Shown here in pieces: positions 17,406 through 29,950 of a stretch of 64,000 nt of DNA (its first letter is position 1; each line of letters opens with the position of its first letter). Source of the stretch: Hydrogenophaga sp. (GTDB lineage Bacteria > Pseudomonadota > Gammaproteobacteria > Burkholderiales > Burkholderiaceae_C). The position numbers and the translations under genes are program-made. The stretch covers positions 1 through 64,000 of the forward strand of contig NZ_JAHVAB010000033.1 in assembly GCF_019264445.1 (NCBI RefSeq). Reading direction: 5' to 3'. The notes under the pieces are model-generated. The model did not search any database and was not told the DNA's origin. It worked only from the letters and a program-made list of their open reading frames with translations.

Positions 17406-18422
17406 TCACTGGGCGACGGGGTTGAGCACGCCGTGTGCCTGCTGATCGGCGTGGTACGAGCTGCGCACCATGGCGCCCACTGCGGCGTGGGTAAAGCCCA
17501 TCTTGTAGGCCTCTTCCTCGAACATCTTGAAGGTGTCGGGGTGCACATAGCGGCGCACCGGAAGGTGGTGGCCGCTGGGAGCGAGGTACTGGCCGATGGT
17601 GAGCATGTCGATGTTGTGCGCCCGCATGTCGCGCATCACGTCCAGAATTTCTTCGTCCGTCTCGCCCAGGCCGACCATCAGGCCACTCTTGGTGGGCACG
17701 TGCGGGAACAGGGCCTTGAACTTCTTGAGCAGGTTCAGGCTGAACTGGTAGTCGGAGCCCGGCCGCGCTTCCTTGTAGAGGCGCGGCACGGTTTCCATGT
17801 TGTGGTTCATCACGTCGGGCGGTGCGGCCTTGAGGATCTCGAGCGCGCGGTCGTCGCGGCCCCGGAAGTCGGGCACCAGCACCTCGATCTGCGTCTGTGG
17901 CGAGAGCGCGCGCGTCTTCTCGATGCAGGCAACAAAGTGACCGGCGCCACCATCGCGCAGGTCGTCGCGGTCCACGCTGGTGATCACCACATACTTGAGC
18001 TTGAGTTGCGCAATGGTCTTGGCCAGGTTGTCCGGCTCATTGACGTCCAGCGGGTCCGGGCGGCCGTGGCCCACGTCGCAAAACGGGCAGCGCCGCGTGC
18101 ACTTGTCGCCCATGATCATGAAGGTCGCCGTGCCCTTGCCGAAACATTCGCCAATGTTGGGGCAGCTGGCCTCTTCGCACACCGTCACCAGTTTGTTGGT
18201 GCGCAGGATGTCCTTGATTTCGTAGAAGCGGGTGGTGGGGCTGCCCGCCTTCACGCGGATCCATTCGGGCTTCTTGAGCACCTCGGCGGGCACGACCTTG
18301 ATGGGGATGCGTGCGGTTTTGGCCTGGCTCTTTTGCTTGGCTGTGGCGTCGTAGCCAGCGGCGGGCTGGGCTTCTCGAACGGTACTGCTGGCGGGAGCCG
18401 TGGGGGTGTCGGGACGGGTCAT
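17406..18422 (-). CDS. lipA: Lipoyl synthase
   Basis: A 338-residue radical SAM enzyme that inserts two sulfurs into protein-bound octanoyl groups. The auxiliary cluster motif [12 protein letters not shown] and the radical SAM motif CTRRCPFC are both present, as are the downstream [18 protein letters not shown] and the C-terminal RSSYHADQ. A hydrophilic N-terminal extension of about 40 residues precedes the catalytic domain. It follows lipB in the same orientation, so octanoyl transfer and sulfur insertion are encoded together. Confidence 0.97.
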   Translation of the reverse strand: MTRPDTPTAPASSTVREAQPAAGYDATAKQKSQAKTARIPIKVVPAEVLKKPEWIRVKAGSPTTRFYEIKDILRTNKLVTVCEEASCPNIGECFGKGTATFMIMGDKCTRRCPFCDVGHGRPDPLDVNEPDNLAKTIAQLKLKYVVITSVDRDDLRDGGAGHFVACIEKTRALSPQTQIEVLVPDFRGRDDRALEILKAAPPDVMNHNMETVPRLYKEARPGSDYQFSLNLLKKFKALFPHVPTKSGLMVGLGETDEEILDVMRDMRAHNIDMLTIGQYLAPSGHHLPVRRYVHPDTFKMFEEEAYKMGFTHAAVGAMVRSSYHADQQAHGVLNPVAQ

Positions 18423-18450
18423 GGCGGTGGCGCGGGTGGCGCAGTTGGGG

Positions 18451-19143
18451 TCAGGGGGCGAGCGTGGCCACGAGCTTCTGGCTCAGGACCTGCGCCGCTT
18501 CATCCCTGGAAGCGGCAACGCCGATTGTAGAAAGGTCGACCGTCTGCAGGCCGGCGTAGCCGCAAGGGTTGATGCGCTGAAAGGGTTGCAGGTCCATGTC
18601 GACATTGAGCGCCACGCCGTGGTAAGTGCAGTGGCGGCTCACCTTGATGCCGAGGGCAGCCACCTTTCCCAGGCCCGCAAAGTCAGGTGGCGGCAGCGGC
18701 TCGCCGGGGGTTCTCTTTTGCGGTCGCTGCGGCAGCATGGCGTGGCTGCCGGGGTCGTCCAGCCGCACGTAAATGCCGGGGGCACCCGCCACGCGATGGC
18801 CTGTCACGCCAAACGTGGCCAGGGTGCGGATCACCGCTTCTTCGACGCGGTACACGTACTCCTTGACGAAGTAGCCGGCCCGCTGCAGGTCGATCAATGG
18901 ATAGGCCACCACCTGACCCGGCCCGTGATAAGTCACCTGGCCCCCCCGGTTGGTGGGCACCACCGGAATGTCGCCCGGCGCAAGCAGGTGGTCTTCATGA
19001 CCGGCCAATCCCTGGGTGAAAACGGGCGTGTGCTCGCAGATCCAGAGTTCGTCGGGCGTATCGGCGCTGCGCGCGGCGGTGAATGCCTGCATGGCCTCGT
19101 AGGTGGGCGGGTGCGGCACCCGCCCCAGTGCCCGCACGATCAC
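18451..19143 (-). CDS. lipB: Octanoyl-ACP:protein octanoyltransferase
   Basis: A 230-residue LipB that moves octanoate from ACP to lipoyl domains. It shows the family motif [18 protein letters not shown] and the catalytic pair in [20 protein letters not shown] (lysine and cysteine). An unusual insert of about 20 residues ([20 protein letters not shown]) lies between the GIYV strand and the catalytic segment. It overlaps ybeD by four bases upstream and precedes lipA. Confidence 0.95.
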   Translation of the reverse strand: MIVRALGRVPHPPTYEAMQAFTAARSADTPDELWICEHTPVFTQGLAGHEDHLLAPGDIPVVPTNRGGQVTYHGPGQVVAYPLIDLQRAGYFVKEYVYRVEEAVIRTLATFGVTGHRVAGAPGIYVRLDDPGSHAMLPQRPQKRTPGEPLPPPDFAGLGKVAALGIKVSRHCTYHGVALNVDMDLQPFQRINPCGYAGLQTVDLSTIGVAASRDEAAQVLSQKLVATLAP

Positions 19144-19424
19144 AGCACGACCTTGACCATGGGGTGCGTGGTGAGCGTGCGGTACAGCTCGTCGAGTTGT
19201 TCGCGGCTGGTCACGTGCACCGTGAGCGTGACGCCCATGTAGTTGCCCGCCTTGCTCGGGCGCAATTCGATCGTGCTGGCATCGAAGTGGGGATCAAAGG
19301 CGCGCGCGATGTGCGTCAACGCCGTGACGAAGCCGTCTACGTTGGCGCCCATCACCTTGATGGGGAAGTCGCTGGGGTAGGTGATGAGCGACTGCTCGGG
19401 AGGAATGTCGGGAGGCAAGTCCAT
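19140..19424 (-). CDS. ybeD: YbeD/DUF493 family protein
   Basis: A 94-residue small alpha-beta protein of the DUF493 family, starting with an N-terminal segment [19 protein letters not shown] and containing [19 protein letters not shown]. The family has an ACT-like fold and unknown function, and in many Proteobacteria it lies next to lipB as here. The start of lipB overlaps its stop. Confidence 0.9.
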   Translation of the reverse strand: MDLPPDIPPEQSLITYPSDFPIKVMGANVDGFVTALTHIARAFDPHFDASTIELRPSKAGNYMGVTLTVHVTSREQLDELYRTLTTHPMVKVVL

Positions 19425-19438
19425 GGGAGGTATCCAGT

Positions 19439-20323
19439 TCAGATCGATTGCGTGGCCACCGCCTGCTGGTAGGCGGCATAAAGGCGGACATACACCGGCC
19501 CGGGGCGGCCGCGCTGCGGGCCGTGCCCCACGGGGTGGCCGTCGAGTGTGGTGATGGGCAGCACTTCTTTGGACGACGAGGACAGCAGCAGCTCGTCAGC
19601 GTCCAGTACCTCATCGCGCGTCACGCGTCGCAGGGCGTATCCGAGCCCCAGCGCATGGCACAGATCCTGGATCAATCCAAAACGGATTCCTTCAAGAACG
19701 AGGTGATCGCTGGGCGGGCCGATGACGACGTTGTCCTTCACGACCCACACATTGCTCATGGCACCTTCGCTGAGAAAGCCGTCTCGGAACATCACCGTCT
19801 CGCTCGCGCCGGCGTCCACTGCGATCTGGCGCGCAAACACTGACCCCAGCAGGCTGATGCTCTTGATGTGCGCTTTGCGCCAGCGAAAATCGTCGGCAGT
19901 GACGCACGCCACACCGAGTTCCCGCTGCTGTGGAGTGGCCAGCTTCAGGGCGCTGGCCATGGCGAACACCGTGGGCACGAGGTCGGGAAGCATGGCGTGG
20001 TCGCGCATCGCGACGCCGCGCGTCACCTGCAGATAGACCGATTGATGTTCGGCGCCTCGCGTTTGCTGGTCGGCGATCAGCCGACGTGCCGTGGCAAGCC
20101 ATTCGTCTCTGGTGTGTGGATTCGGAATGCGCAACTCTCGCAGCGATCGATCCAGTCGCGCCATGTGTTCGTTGAACCGAAACAGGCGGCCGCCGTAGGC
20201 AGGCAGGACTTCGTAAACGCCATCGCCCAAGAGGAAACCCCTGTCCATCACGCTCACTTGGGCATCGCGCAGTGCGCTGTACGTGCCGTTGAGAAAGCAC
20301 AGGGAATCCGGAAGAGCCGTCAT
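19439..20323 (-). CDS. Class IV aminotransferase, D-amino-acid transaminase type
   Basis: A 294-residue PLP enzyme of fold type IV. The pyridoxal lysine is Lys154 in RKAHIKSISLLG, and the motifs MDRGFLLGDGVYEV, EGAMSNVWVVKDNVV and LVLEGIRFGLIQ are as in D-alanine aminotransferases. It likely interconverts D-alanine and D-glutamate for the cell wall, though branched-chain or ADC-lyase activity cannot be fully excluded. It leads the ybeD-lipB-lipA row. The start at 20323 is chosen because the upstream extension is not family-like. Confidence 0.88.
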   Translation of the reverse strand: MTALPDSLCFLNGTYSALRDAQVSVMDRGFLLGDGVYEVLPAYGGRLFRFNEHMARLDRSLRELRIPNPHTRDEWLATARRLIADQQTRGAEHQSVYLQVTRGVAMRDHAMLPDLVPTVFAMASALKLATPQQRELGVACVTADDFRWRKAHIKSISLLGSVFARQIAVDAGASETVMFRDGFLSEGAMSNVWVVKDNVVIGPPSDHLVLEGIRFGLIQDLCHALGLGYALRRVTRDEVLDADELLLSSSSKEVLPITTLDGHPVGHGPQRGRPGPVYVRLYAAYQQAVATQSI

Positions 20324-20385
20324 CCGGCAATTATCCGCGTCCCGTCCGCGCGGGATGCCGCAGAGAGAAGGACCCGTGCCAGATA

Positions 20386-20416
20386 TTGACGGCGGGCTGG
20401 GGTTTCTACGTATAAT
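20386..20416 (+). promoter_or_regulatory. Sigma-70 promoter of the atp operon
   Basis: TTGACG at 20386-20391 and TATAAT at 20411-20416 are separated by 19 bases, slightly longer than ideal. They lie 57 bases upstream of the first gene of the ATP synthase operon and on the correct strand. Confidence 0.7.
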
Positions 20417-20472
20417 GAGTGGCTTTGCAACCCAGACGTCGTGTCGTCTGTTTGTCACGTGCGAGGTCGAAC

Positions 20473-20979
20473 ATGACGTCAGAGCAGTCGACCCCGTCCA
20501 ATTGGGCAGACCAGGAAGATGGGGCGCAAGACGCCGATTTCAAGCCGCTGACTCGCGAAGAAGCGCAGCGGTGGCGGACCGGCCAGCCAGTGCTCTCGCT
20601 TTGGAGGGTCGTCCTGGCGCAATGGCTGGTTGGCTTGACTGCCGCCGTCGTGGGTGGGCTGCTCTGGCAGTCGTCTTCGCTGGCGTGGTCGGTTTTGTAT
20701 GGCGCAGCGGCGGTGGCCATCCCCTCGGCACTCATGGCCTACGGGTTGACCTCCAGTGCGATGTCCCGTGTGTGGGGCTTGCATGCCAACGCGGCCTTTG
20801 CGGGGTTTCTGTTGTGGGAAGGGGTGAAGATCCTGTTGGCGGTGGTCATGTTGGCCGCAGCGCCATGGGTGGTCCCCTCCCTGAATTGGTTCGGCCTTCT
20901 GGTCGGGCTCGTGTTGGTTCTCAAGGTCTATTGGTTTGGGTATTTCATCCAGGCCAGTCGATCAAAAGTTAACAGTTGA
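20473..20979 (+). CDS. atpI: ATP synthase subunit I (AtpI-like)
   Basis: A 168-residue protein with a hydrophilic N-terminus of about 45 residues and four membrane segments (WRVVLAQWLVGLTAAVVGGL, the AVAIPSALMAYGL region, NAAFAGFLLWEGVKILLAVV and LLVGLVLVLKVYWFGYFIQ). The G-x-x-L-W-E-G-V-K-I pattern is typical of AtpI, which helps assemble the c-ring. It is the first gene of the atp operon, 27 bases before atpB. The ATG at 20473 fits the promoter position. Confidence 0.88.
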   Translation: MTSEQSTPSNWADQEDGAQDADFKPLTREEAQRWRTGQPVLSLWRVVLAQWLVGLTAAVVGGLLWQSSSLAWSVLYGAAAVAIPSALMAYGLTSSAMSRVWGLHANAAFAGFLLWEGVKILLAVVMLAAAPWVVPSLNWFGLLVGLVLVLKVYWFGYFIQASRSKVNS

Positions 20980-21006
20980 TTCTCCGGCTCATCGGACAAA
21001 ACGAAC

Positions 21007-21873
21007 ATGGCTGCTGAAGGCACTTTGACCCCGGGCGAATACATTCGCCACCATCTGGTTCACCTGACCAACCGCAAGCAGGAGTCCATCGTTGATTTCT
21101 CCGTGATCAACATCGACTCCGTCGTGGTGAGCTCGGTGCTGGGCCTGCTGACGGTGTTCGTTTTGTGGCTCGCGGCGCGCGGTGCAACGGCAGGCGTGCC
21201 GGGCCGCTTCCAGGCGGCAGTCGAGATGCTGGTGGAAATGGTGGATACGCAAGCCAAGTCGGTGATTCACAACGCCCAGAGCCGCAAACTCGTCGCACCG
21301 CTGGCGCTGACGGTGTTTGTGTGGATCTTCATGATGAACTTCATGGACATGATCCCCGTGGACCTCATCCCCCAGATCTGGCACAGCGCTGGCCCGGCCA
21401 TGGGATTCAAGGATTACCTGCGTGTGGTGCCCACCGCTGACTTGTCCACGACGCTTGGCTTGTCGGTGTCGGTGTTGCTGATGTGCCTCTTCTACAACAT
21501 CAAGATCAAGGGTCTGGGTGGCTGGGCTCACGAGCTGGTGTGCGCACCCTTCGGTACCAGCAAGAACCCCATCTGGGCAGTGCTGCTGGGCATGGTCAAC
21601 TTCCTCATGCAGATGATCGAGTTCGTTGCCAAGACGGTGTCGCACGGCATGCGGTTGTTCGGCAACATGTTCGCCGGCGAGCTGGTCTTCATGCTGATCG
21701 CGCTGCTAGGCGCTTACGCCACCGTTTCTCTGGGTGGTTCGCTCTTCTTTATCGGGCATTTGATTGCCGGCACGGTGTGGACGCTGTTCCACATTCTGGT
21801 GATCACGTTGCAGGCGTTCATTTTCATGATGCTGGCCTTGATCTATCTCGGCCAAGCGCATGATGCGCATTGA
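21007..21873 (+). CDS. atpB: ATP synthase Fo subunit a
   Basis: A 288-residue subunit a, with an N-terminal soluble part (GTLTPGEYIRHHLVHLTNRK) and five to six membrane segments. The essential arginine of the proton half-channels is in SHGMRLFGNMFAGE, followed by LIALLGAYATVSLGG and the C-terminal LQAFIFMMLALIYLGQAHD. It forms the stator path for protons against the c-ring. It lies in the normal atpB-E-F-H-A-G-D-C order. Confidence 0.97.
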   Translation: MAAEGTLTPGEYIRHHLVHLTNRKQESIVDFSVINIDSVVVSSVLGLLTVFVLWLAARGATAGVPGRFQAAVEMLVEMVDTQAKSVIHNAQSRKLVAPLALTVFVWIFMMNFMDMIPVDLIPQIWHSAGPAMGFKDYLRVVPTADLSTTLGLSVSVLLMCLFYNIKIKGLGGWAHELVCAPFGTSKNPIWAVLLGMVNFLMQMIEFVAKTVSHGMRLFGNMFAGELVFMLIALLGAYATVSLGGSLFFIGHLIAGTVWTLFHILVITLQAFIFMMLALIYLGQAHDAH

Positions 21874-21886
21874 CGCGGTCTTTTAG

Positions 21887-22198
<312 letters not shown>

Positions 22199-22315
22199 TC
22201 GGGCTCGCTGCCCTGGAGCGGGGGCTCGTGATGGCAGGTCGCACTGCCGTCGCGTGTCGACCGAGCCAGCAGCTGGTGCGTCTCCACTCTTGTCAACACA
22301 CAGAAAGGCGTTGCG

Positions 22316-22786
22316 ATGAACATCAATGCAACCCTCTTTGCGCAGGCTCTTGTCTTCGCGATTCTGGTGTGGTTCACGATGAAATTCGTGTGGCCACCCA
22401 TCGCCAAGGCGCTTGATGAGCGTGCGTTGAAGATTTCCGAAGGTCTTGCCGCCTCCGAAAAGGCGAAGACCGAGCTGGCCGTGGCCAACAAGCGGGTGGA
22501 AGAGGAGTTGAGCAAGTCGCGCAACGAATCCGCCTCTCGCCTGGCCGACGCCGAGCGCCGTGCCCAAACCTTGATTGAAGAAGCCAAGGCCCGTGCCAGC
22601 GAAGAAGCGGCCAAGATCGTCGCGGCTGCACGGCAAGAGGCTGAGCAACAGGTCGTCAAGGCCCGTGAAGCCCTGCGCGAGCAGGTTGCAGCACTGGCGG
22701 TGAAGGGTGCCGAGCAAATTCTCAAGCGCGAAGTCAACGCCGGCGTTCATGCCGAGTTGCTGGGTCGCCTGAAGACCGAGCTCTGA
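22316..22786 (+). CDS. atpF: ATP synthase Fo subunit b
   Basis: A 156-residue subunit b, with one N-terminal membrane helix ([20 protein letters not shown]) followed by a long charged coiled coil rich in Ala, Glu and Lys. Two copies form the peripheral stalk that connects Fo to F1. The length equals that of E. coli subunit b. The ATG at 22316 follows an AGAAAGGCG region. Confidence 0.96.
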   Translation: MNINATLFAQALVFAILVWFTMKFVWPPIAKALDERALKISEGLAASEKAKTELAVANKRVEEELSKSRNESASRLADAERRAQTLIEEAKARASEEAAKIVAAARQEAEQQVVKAREALREQVAALAVKGAEQILKREVNAGVHAELLGRLKTEL

Positions 22787-22820
22787 TCCTCGGATACCCA
22801 CCGGCATTCAAAGGACCACC

Positions 22821-23342
22821 ATGGCAGAAATCGCCACCATTGCCCGCCCTTATGCGGAAGCGCTGTTCAAGGCCGCTGGCTCTGATGCCGCGGCTTGGCT
22901 CGATGAGCTGGCGGCGTTGGCTGTCAATGAGCAGCTGCGTCAGTTCGCCGACAACCCCAAGACCCTGCCCGATCAGGTTTTCTCTCTGATGACAGGTCTG
23001 CTCAAGGGCGGTCTGCCGGACAAGGGGCAGAACTTCCTTCGCGCCGTGATCGAAAACGGGCGCCTTGAAGCGTTGCCGGAAATCGCAGCCCAGTTCCGTG
23101 CGTTGAAGAACGCGCAGCAGGGTGCTTTCGATGCCGTGGTTTACAGCGCCTTCGAGGTGGACAGCGCCGCGCTGGCCGACCTGTCGGGCGTGCTGGAAAA
23201 GCGCTTCGGTCGCAAGCTCAACCTCCAAGTTGAGTTGCAGCCCGATCTGATCGGCGGCATTCGCGTGGTGGTGGGTGACGAGGTGCTCGACACCTCTGTC
23301 AAAGCCCGCCTGGAACAAATGAAGATCGCCCTGACGGCCTGA
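22821..23342 (+). CDS. atpH: ATP synthase F1 subunit delta
   Basis: A 173-residue delta subunit with the family opening [19 protein letters not shown] and the C-terminal segment [20 protein letters not shown] and [10 protein letters not shown]. It joins the b stalk to the top of the alpha3beta3 hexamer. It lies between atpF and atpA in the operon. Confidence 0.96.
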   Translation: MAEIATIARPYAEALFKAAGSDAAAWLDELAALAVNEQLRQFADNPKTLPDQVFSLMTGLLKGGLPDKGQNFLRAVIENGRLEALPEIAAQFRALKNAQQGAFDAVVYSAFEVDSAALADLSGVLEKRFGRKLNLQVELQPDLIGGIRVVVGDEVLDTSVKARLEQMKIALTA

Positions 23343-23395
23343 CAGCCGTTTCCCGGGCGCGCCTGCACACCATTTAACGAAAGAAGGAAAGAGTC

Positions 23396-24958
23396 ATGCA
23401 ACTCAATCCCGCTGAAATCTCTGAACTGATCAAGTCCCGTATCGAGGGCTTGAGCGCATCCAGCGATGTGCGCAACCAGGGCACCGTTGTGTCCGTCACC
23501 GACGGTATCGTTCGCGTGCACGGCCTGTCTGACGTGATGCAGGGCGAAATGCTGGAGTTTCCCGCCAACAAAGACGGCGTGCCCTCTTTCGGCCTGGCGC
23601 TGAACCTGGAGCGCGACTCTGTCGGCGCCGTGATTCTGGGTGAGTACGAGCACATCTCCGAAGGTGAAACCGTCAAGTGCACGGGTCGCATCCTGGAAGT
23701 GCCCGTCGGTCCCGAACTCATCGGACGCGTGGTCAACGCCCTGGGCGCTCCCATCGACGGCAAAGGCCCTGTCAACGCCAAGATGACCGACGTGATCGAA
23801 AAGGTCGCGCCTGGCGTGATTGCTCGCAAGTCCGTGGACCAGCCGGTTCAGACGGGTCTGAAGTCGATTGACTCGATGGTGCCCGTGGGCCGTGGCCAGC
23901 GCGAGCTGATCATTGGTGACCGCCAGACCGGCAAGACCGCCGTGGCCATCGACGCGATCATCAACCAGAAGGGTCAGAACATGACCTGCGTCTACGTTGC
24001 GATCGGCCAGAAGGCTTCGTCGATCAAGAACGTGGTGCGTGCGCTGGAACAAGCCGGTGCGATGGAGTACACGATCGTGGTCGCCGCCTCGGCTTCCGAG
24101 TCGGCCGCCATGCAGTACCTCTCGGCCTACTCCGGCTGCACGATGGGCGAGTACTTCCGTGACCGTGGCCAGGACGCGCTGATCGTCTATGACGATCTGT
24201 CCAAGCAAGCCGTCGCTTACCGTCAGGTCTCGCTGCTGCTGCGCCGCCCACCAGGCCGCGAAGCCTACCCTGGCGACGTGTTCTATCTCCACAGCCGCCT
24301 GCTGGAGCGCGCCGCTCGTGTGAATGCCGACTACGTCGAAGCCTTCACCAAGGGCGAAGTCAAGGGCAAGACCGGTTCGCTGACCGCTTTGCCGATCATC
24401 GAAACGCAAGCCGGTGACGTGTCCGCTTTCGTGCCGACCAACGTGATCTCGATCACCGACGGCCAGATCTTCCTGGAAACCAGCCTGTTCAACGCCGGTA
24501 TCCGTCCCGCGATCAACGCCGGTATCTCGGTGTCCCGCGTGGGTGGCGCTGCCCAGACCGATCTGATCAAGAAGCAGTCGGGCGGTATCCGTACCGACCT
24601 CGCGCAGTACCGTGAACTGGCCGCGTTTGCGCAGTTCGCTTCCGATCTGGACGAAGCCACCCGCAAGCAGCTCGACCGCGGTGCCCGCGTGACCGAACTG
24701 CTCAAGCAGGCACAGTACGCGCCGCTGTCCATCAGCCTGATGGCCGCTTCGCTGTTCGCCGTGAACAAGGGCTACCTGGACGACATCGAAGTCAAAAAGG
24801 TGCTGTCGTTTGAAGCTGGCCTGCATGCTTTCCTGAAGGACAAGCACGCTGCCCTGCTGCAGAAGATGGAAGCAGGCAAGGCGCTGGACAAGGACAAGGA
24901 AGCCGAAGCCCAGCTCGCCGCCGCCGTGGCCGACTTCAAGAAGACCGGCACGTACTGA
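23396..24958 (+). CDS. atpA: ATP synthase F1 subunit alpha
   Basis: A 520-residue alpha subunit. The P-loop [10 protein letters not shown], the arginine-finger region [12 protein letters not shown] and the segment [20 protein letters not shown] are all intact. The alpha subunit holds the non-catalytic nucleotide sites and contributes the arginine to the catalytic sites at the beta interface. ATG at 23396 follows GAAGGAAAGAGTC. Confidence 0.98.
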   Translation: MQLNPAEISELIKSRIEGLSASSDVRNQGTVVSVTDGIVRVHGLSDVMQGEMLEFPANKDGVPSFGLALNLERDSVGAVILGEYEHISEGETVKCTGRILEVPVGPELIGRVVNALGAPIDGKGPVNAKMTDVIEKVAPGVIARKSVDQPVQTGLKSIDSMVPVGRGQRELIIGDRQTGKTAVAIDAIINQKGQNMTCVYVAIGQKASSIKNVVRALEQAGAMEYTIVVAASASESAAMQYLSAYSGCTMGEYFRDRGQDALIVYDDLSKQAVAYRQVSLLLRRPPGREAYPGDVFYLHSRLLERAARVNADYVEAFTKGEVKGKTGSLTALPIIETQAGDVSAFVPTNVISITDGQIFLETSLFNAGIRPAINAGISVSRVGGAAQTDLIKKQSGGIRTDLAQYRELAAFAQFASDLDEATRKQLDRGARVTELLKQAQYAPLSISLMAASLFAVNKGYLDDIEVKKVLSFEAGLHAFLKDKHAALLQKMEAGKALDKDKEAEAQLAAAVADFKKTGTY

Positions 24959-24987
24959 ACGCCCCGTTGACCAGCTAAGGAGCCCCA

Positions 24988-27305
<2,318 letters not shown>

Positions 27306-27372
27306 TGGCGCCGGGTGCCGCTAGGCGGCACCTGCCCACTGACCTACCTTTTCCCTTTTCACAGGAGTCAAT

Positions 27373-27789
27373 ATGAGCACCATCCGCGTCGATGTGGTCA
27401 GCGCCGAAGAGTCCATCTTCTCCGGCGACGCCAAGTTCGTGGCGCTGCCGGGCGAATCCGGTGAGCTCGGTATCTTGCCGGGGCACATCCCGCTGATCAC
27501 CCGCATCAAACCTGGTGCCGTGCGCATCGAAAAAGCCGACGGCGGCGAAGAGTTCGTGTTTGTCGCTGGCGGCATTCTCGAAGTGCAGCCGCATCACATC
27601 ACGGTGTTGTCCGACACGGCCATTCGTGGTCATGATCTGGACGAAGCCAAGGCCACCGAAGCGCGCAAGCAGGCTGAAGAGGCTGTCAAGAATGCGCAGA
27701 GCGATCTCGATCTGGCGAAAGCCACGTCGGAGCTTGCGGTGATGGCCGCCCAGATTGCGGCGCTGCGGAAGTACCGCCAGAAAAAGTGA
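27373..27789 (+). CDS. atpC: ATP synthase F1 subunit epsilon
   Basis: A 138-residue epsilon subunit with an N-terminal beta sandwich ([20 protein letters not shown], then [20 protein letters not shown]) and a C-terminal helical hairpin. It connects gamma to the c-ring and inhibits ATP hydrolysis. It is the last atp gene and is followed by a terminator. Confidence 0.97.
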   Translation: MSTIRVDVVSAEESIFSGDAKFVALPGESGELGILPGHIPLITRIKPGAVRIEKADGGEEFVFVAGGILEVQPHHITVLSDTAIRGHDLDEAKATEARKQAEEAVKNAQSDLDLAKATSELAVMAAQIAALRKYRQKK

Positions 27790-27809
27790 ACGACTTCGGT
27801 CGAACCGAG

Positions 27810-27840
27810 AAAAAAGACCGGCCATGTGCCGGTCTTTTTT
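27810..27840 (+). terminator. Rho-independent terminator of the atp operon
   Basis: AAAAAAGACCGGC at 27810-27822 pairs with GCCGGTCTTTTTT at 27828-27840 around a five-base loop, 20 bases after the atpC stop. Confidence 0.95.
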
Positions 27841-27920
27841 CTTGGACATTGCACCCCGCGGTGTGACAGTCCGAATACCATCGCGAGTCAAGACGAGAGA
27901 AAGTTGGGAGCAACTGCGGT

Positions 27921-28496
27921 ATGTCATCCATATTTGAGAGCCCCGACATGGCACCCGAAGAGGTGGCTGCGCGCTTGTTGGTGACGTCTTCGGCGCTGGC
28001 GGACCTCACCTTGAGCGATGCCTTGAAGGTGGTCGGGTACATGCGCCCCAAACTGGTGAAGGCGGGCACCGTCATCATCCAGGAGGGTGAGGTCAAACAG
28101 ACCGACTACATGCTGCTGGTGCTCGAGGGCGACATTGCGGTAGAGAACGAACTGCCGGGCCTGCACGAGAGCATGGTGGTGAACATCATGGGGCCGGGGC
28201 ATCTGATTGGCGAGATGGGTGTGCTCGATGGCGCGCCACGATCGGCCACCTGCACAGCGAATACCGACATCGCCGCGGCGGTGCTGTCTCGCACGGCCCT
28301 CATGCGTTTGCTCAAGGATGACCCGCGCCTCGGTGCCCGGCTGCTGTTGGCCATTTCCAAGCGAATGGCCGACCGGCTGCGCGAAACCACCCGCAAGCTC
28401 AAGACGTTTGCCCAGATGAACAAGGCGCTGCAGCAAGAGCTCAACGTCGCGCTCAACAACCGAACCTCCAGCGACAAGCGCGGCGGCCGCGGCTGA
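27921..28496 (+). CDS. Cyclic-nucleotide-binding domain protein without HTH
   Basis: A 191-residue protein consisting of one cNMP-binding beta barrel. The segments VKAGTVIIQEGEVKQTDYML, GPGHLIGEMGVLDGAPRSAT (phosphate-binding cassette with G-E and R-S-A) and the lid helix region are visible. After the domain there is a helical tail, but no DNA-binding helix-turn-helix as in CRP/FNR. It may sense cAMP or another ligand and act through protein contacts. It lies just after the atp operon terminator. Confidence 0.82.
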   Translation: MSSIFESPDMAPEEVAARLLVTSSALADLTLSDALKVVGYMRPKLVKAGTVIIQEGEVKQTDYMLLVLEGDIAVENELPGLHESMVVNIMGPGHLIGEMGVLDGAPRSATCTANTDIAAAVLSRTALMRLLKDDPRLGARLLLAISKRMADRLRETTRKLKTFAQMNKALQQELNVALNNRTSSDKRGGRG

Positions 28497-28503
28497 ACTC
28501 TCT

Positions 28504-29031
28504 TCAGCGTCGAACGACGCTGTCGGCCAGCTCGTTGAGTCGGGCACCACCTTCTTCGGCAGGAAAGTGGGTGACCAGCAGCGCCGACACTTCTTCGAGC
28601 GCCTGCGTCAATCCGTCCTCGAAGGCGCCTTGACGCAAATGCTCGCCGAGGCGGTCTGCCATGGCCTGCCACTGGGCCTGAGGCACGCGCTGTGTCAACG
28701 CGCGGTCGGCGACGATTTCAATCGCGTGCTCGGCCAACAAGAGGTAAATGAGCACGCCATTGTTGTGCTCTGTGTCCCAGATACGCAGGCGCCCGAACCA
28801 CGCAAGAGCGCGATCGCGCACGACAGCGTTCAAGGGTTCGCGCGAACCGATGCGCCAGAGATAGCTCATGGGCAAAGCCGCTTCGACGCACAGGCGCACT
28901 TCGCCGGTGTGCCGCCCTTCACTGGCGGCCACACGCCGCGCCAGCCGTTCGGCCATGTCGTCCGGAACGGCACGCCGTGTATCGGAGGTGTCGAGCCAGC
29001 GGTGTTTGAAGAGGCGCAGCAGCTTGTTCAT
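28504..29031 (-). CDS. TPM domain protein
   Basis: A 175-residue soluble protein of the TPM domain family (MNKLLRLFKHRWLDTSDTRR, then GEVRLCVEAALP, WDTEHNNGVLIYLLLAEHAI and a late AFEDGLTQALEEVSALLVTHFP). The D-T-E-x-N-N-G-V-L-I-Y-L-L segment is typical of the domain. Known TPM proteins bind or remodel membranes or act as acid phosphatases; the role here is unknown. It lies downstream of a second TPM gene and lemA, on the same strand. Confidence 0.83.
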   Translation of the reverse strand: MNKLLRLFKHRWLDTSDTRRAVPDDMAERLARRVAASEGRHTGEVRLCVEAALPMSYLWRIGSREPLNAVVRDRALAWFGRLRIWDTEHNNGVLIYLLLAEHAIEIVADRALTQRVPQAQWQAMADRLGEHLRQGAFEDGLTQALEEVSALLVTHFPAEEGGARLNELADSVVRR

Positions 29032-29044
29032 CGTGGCTTCGTCC

Positions 29045-29950
29045 TCACCAGCCCCCGGAGGCCCCGCCGCCACCGAAATTGCCACCGCCACCCGAGCGGA
29101 AGCCGCCACCGCCGAATCCTCCACTGCGTGTGCCGCCACCCAGGCCGCCGCCCCAGCCGCCCCGGCCCCCACGTCCAGACCCACCACCGGCCGTCGGCGC
29201 TGGAAGGAACTGCAGAAACAGCGCGGCCAGCATGCCCAGCAGACCGGCACCGATGGCGACCCACACGACAGCGGTCAAGAACCAGGCCAAGCCTCCTGCG
29301 ACAGCACCCGTGAGCAGCGTACCGAGCTTGCTGCCGAAAATGCTGCGCAGCACGGTTGAGGCCATCGGGACGGCGAACACGAGGAAGATCAGCAGCTCCA
29401 TGCCGTCGAACCCCTCCTGCCGGGGGGAGTTGGCGGCGGCCGGCAGTGGCAACTCCTCTCCCCGTATGCGGGCGAGGATCTGGTCGACACCTGCCTCAAT
29501 GCCCCCTGCGTAGTCGCCACGGCGAAAAGCGGGTGTGACGGCTCCGTCGAGAATGCGCCGCGCCATAAGGTCGGGTATCGCACCCTCCAGTGCCTTCGCC
29601 GTGGCGATGCGCATTCGGCGGTCGTTCTTGGCGATGACGAACAGCACACCATCGCCCACCGCAGGGCGACCGATCTTCCATGCATCGCCCAGGCGTTGCG
29701 TGTAGTCGGCAATGTCTTCGGGCGCTGTGGTGGCGACCATCACCACGACCACCTGCGAGCCACGGCTTTGCTCGAAGGCCGCCAGCTTGCTCTCCAGGGC
29801 CGTGAGGCTTGCCGCGTCGAGCGTGCCGGTCTGATCGATGACGCGCGCCCGCAGCTCGGGGATGGGCTGCAGGTCTTGCGCGAGTGCCCACGCCGGCAGG
29901 AACCACAGCCCGAGCAGTGGCAGCAGCCACCGGGCCAGGCGCAGCGTCAT
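29045..29950 (-). CDS. YgcG-type TPM domain membrane protein with Gly-rich tail
   Basis: A 301-residue protein with a signal peptide (MTLRLARWLLPLLGLWFLPAWALA), a periplasmic TPM domain (RVIDQTGTLDAASLTALESK to VGDGVLFVIAKNDRRMRIAT), two close membrane segments around residues 185-240 and a C-terminal glycine/serine tail built of GG and GGGF repeats. This layout is that of YgcG proteins encoded beside lemA. It overlaps the lemA stop by four bases. Its task, often linked to envelope processes, is not established. Confidence 0.88.
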   Translation of the reverse strand: MTLRLARWLLPLLGLWFLPAWALAQDLQPIPELRARVIDQTGTLDAASLTALESKLAAFEQSRGSQVVVVMVATTAPEDIADYTQRLGDAWKIGRPAVGDGVLFVIAKNDRRMRIATAKALEGAIPDLMARRILDGAVTPAFRRGDYAGGIEAGVDQILARIRGEELPLPAAANSPRQEGFDGMELLIFLVFAVPMASTVLRSIFGSKLGTLLTGAVAGGLAWFLTAVVWVAIGAGLLGMLAALFLQFLPAPTAGGGSGRGGRGGWGGGLGGGTRSGGFGGGGFRSGGGGNFGGGGASGGW

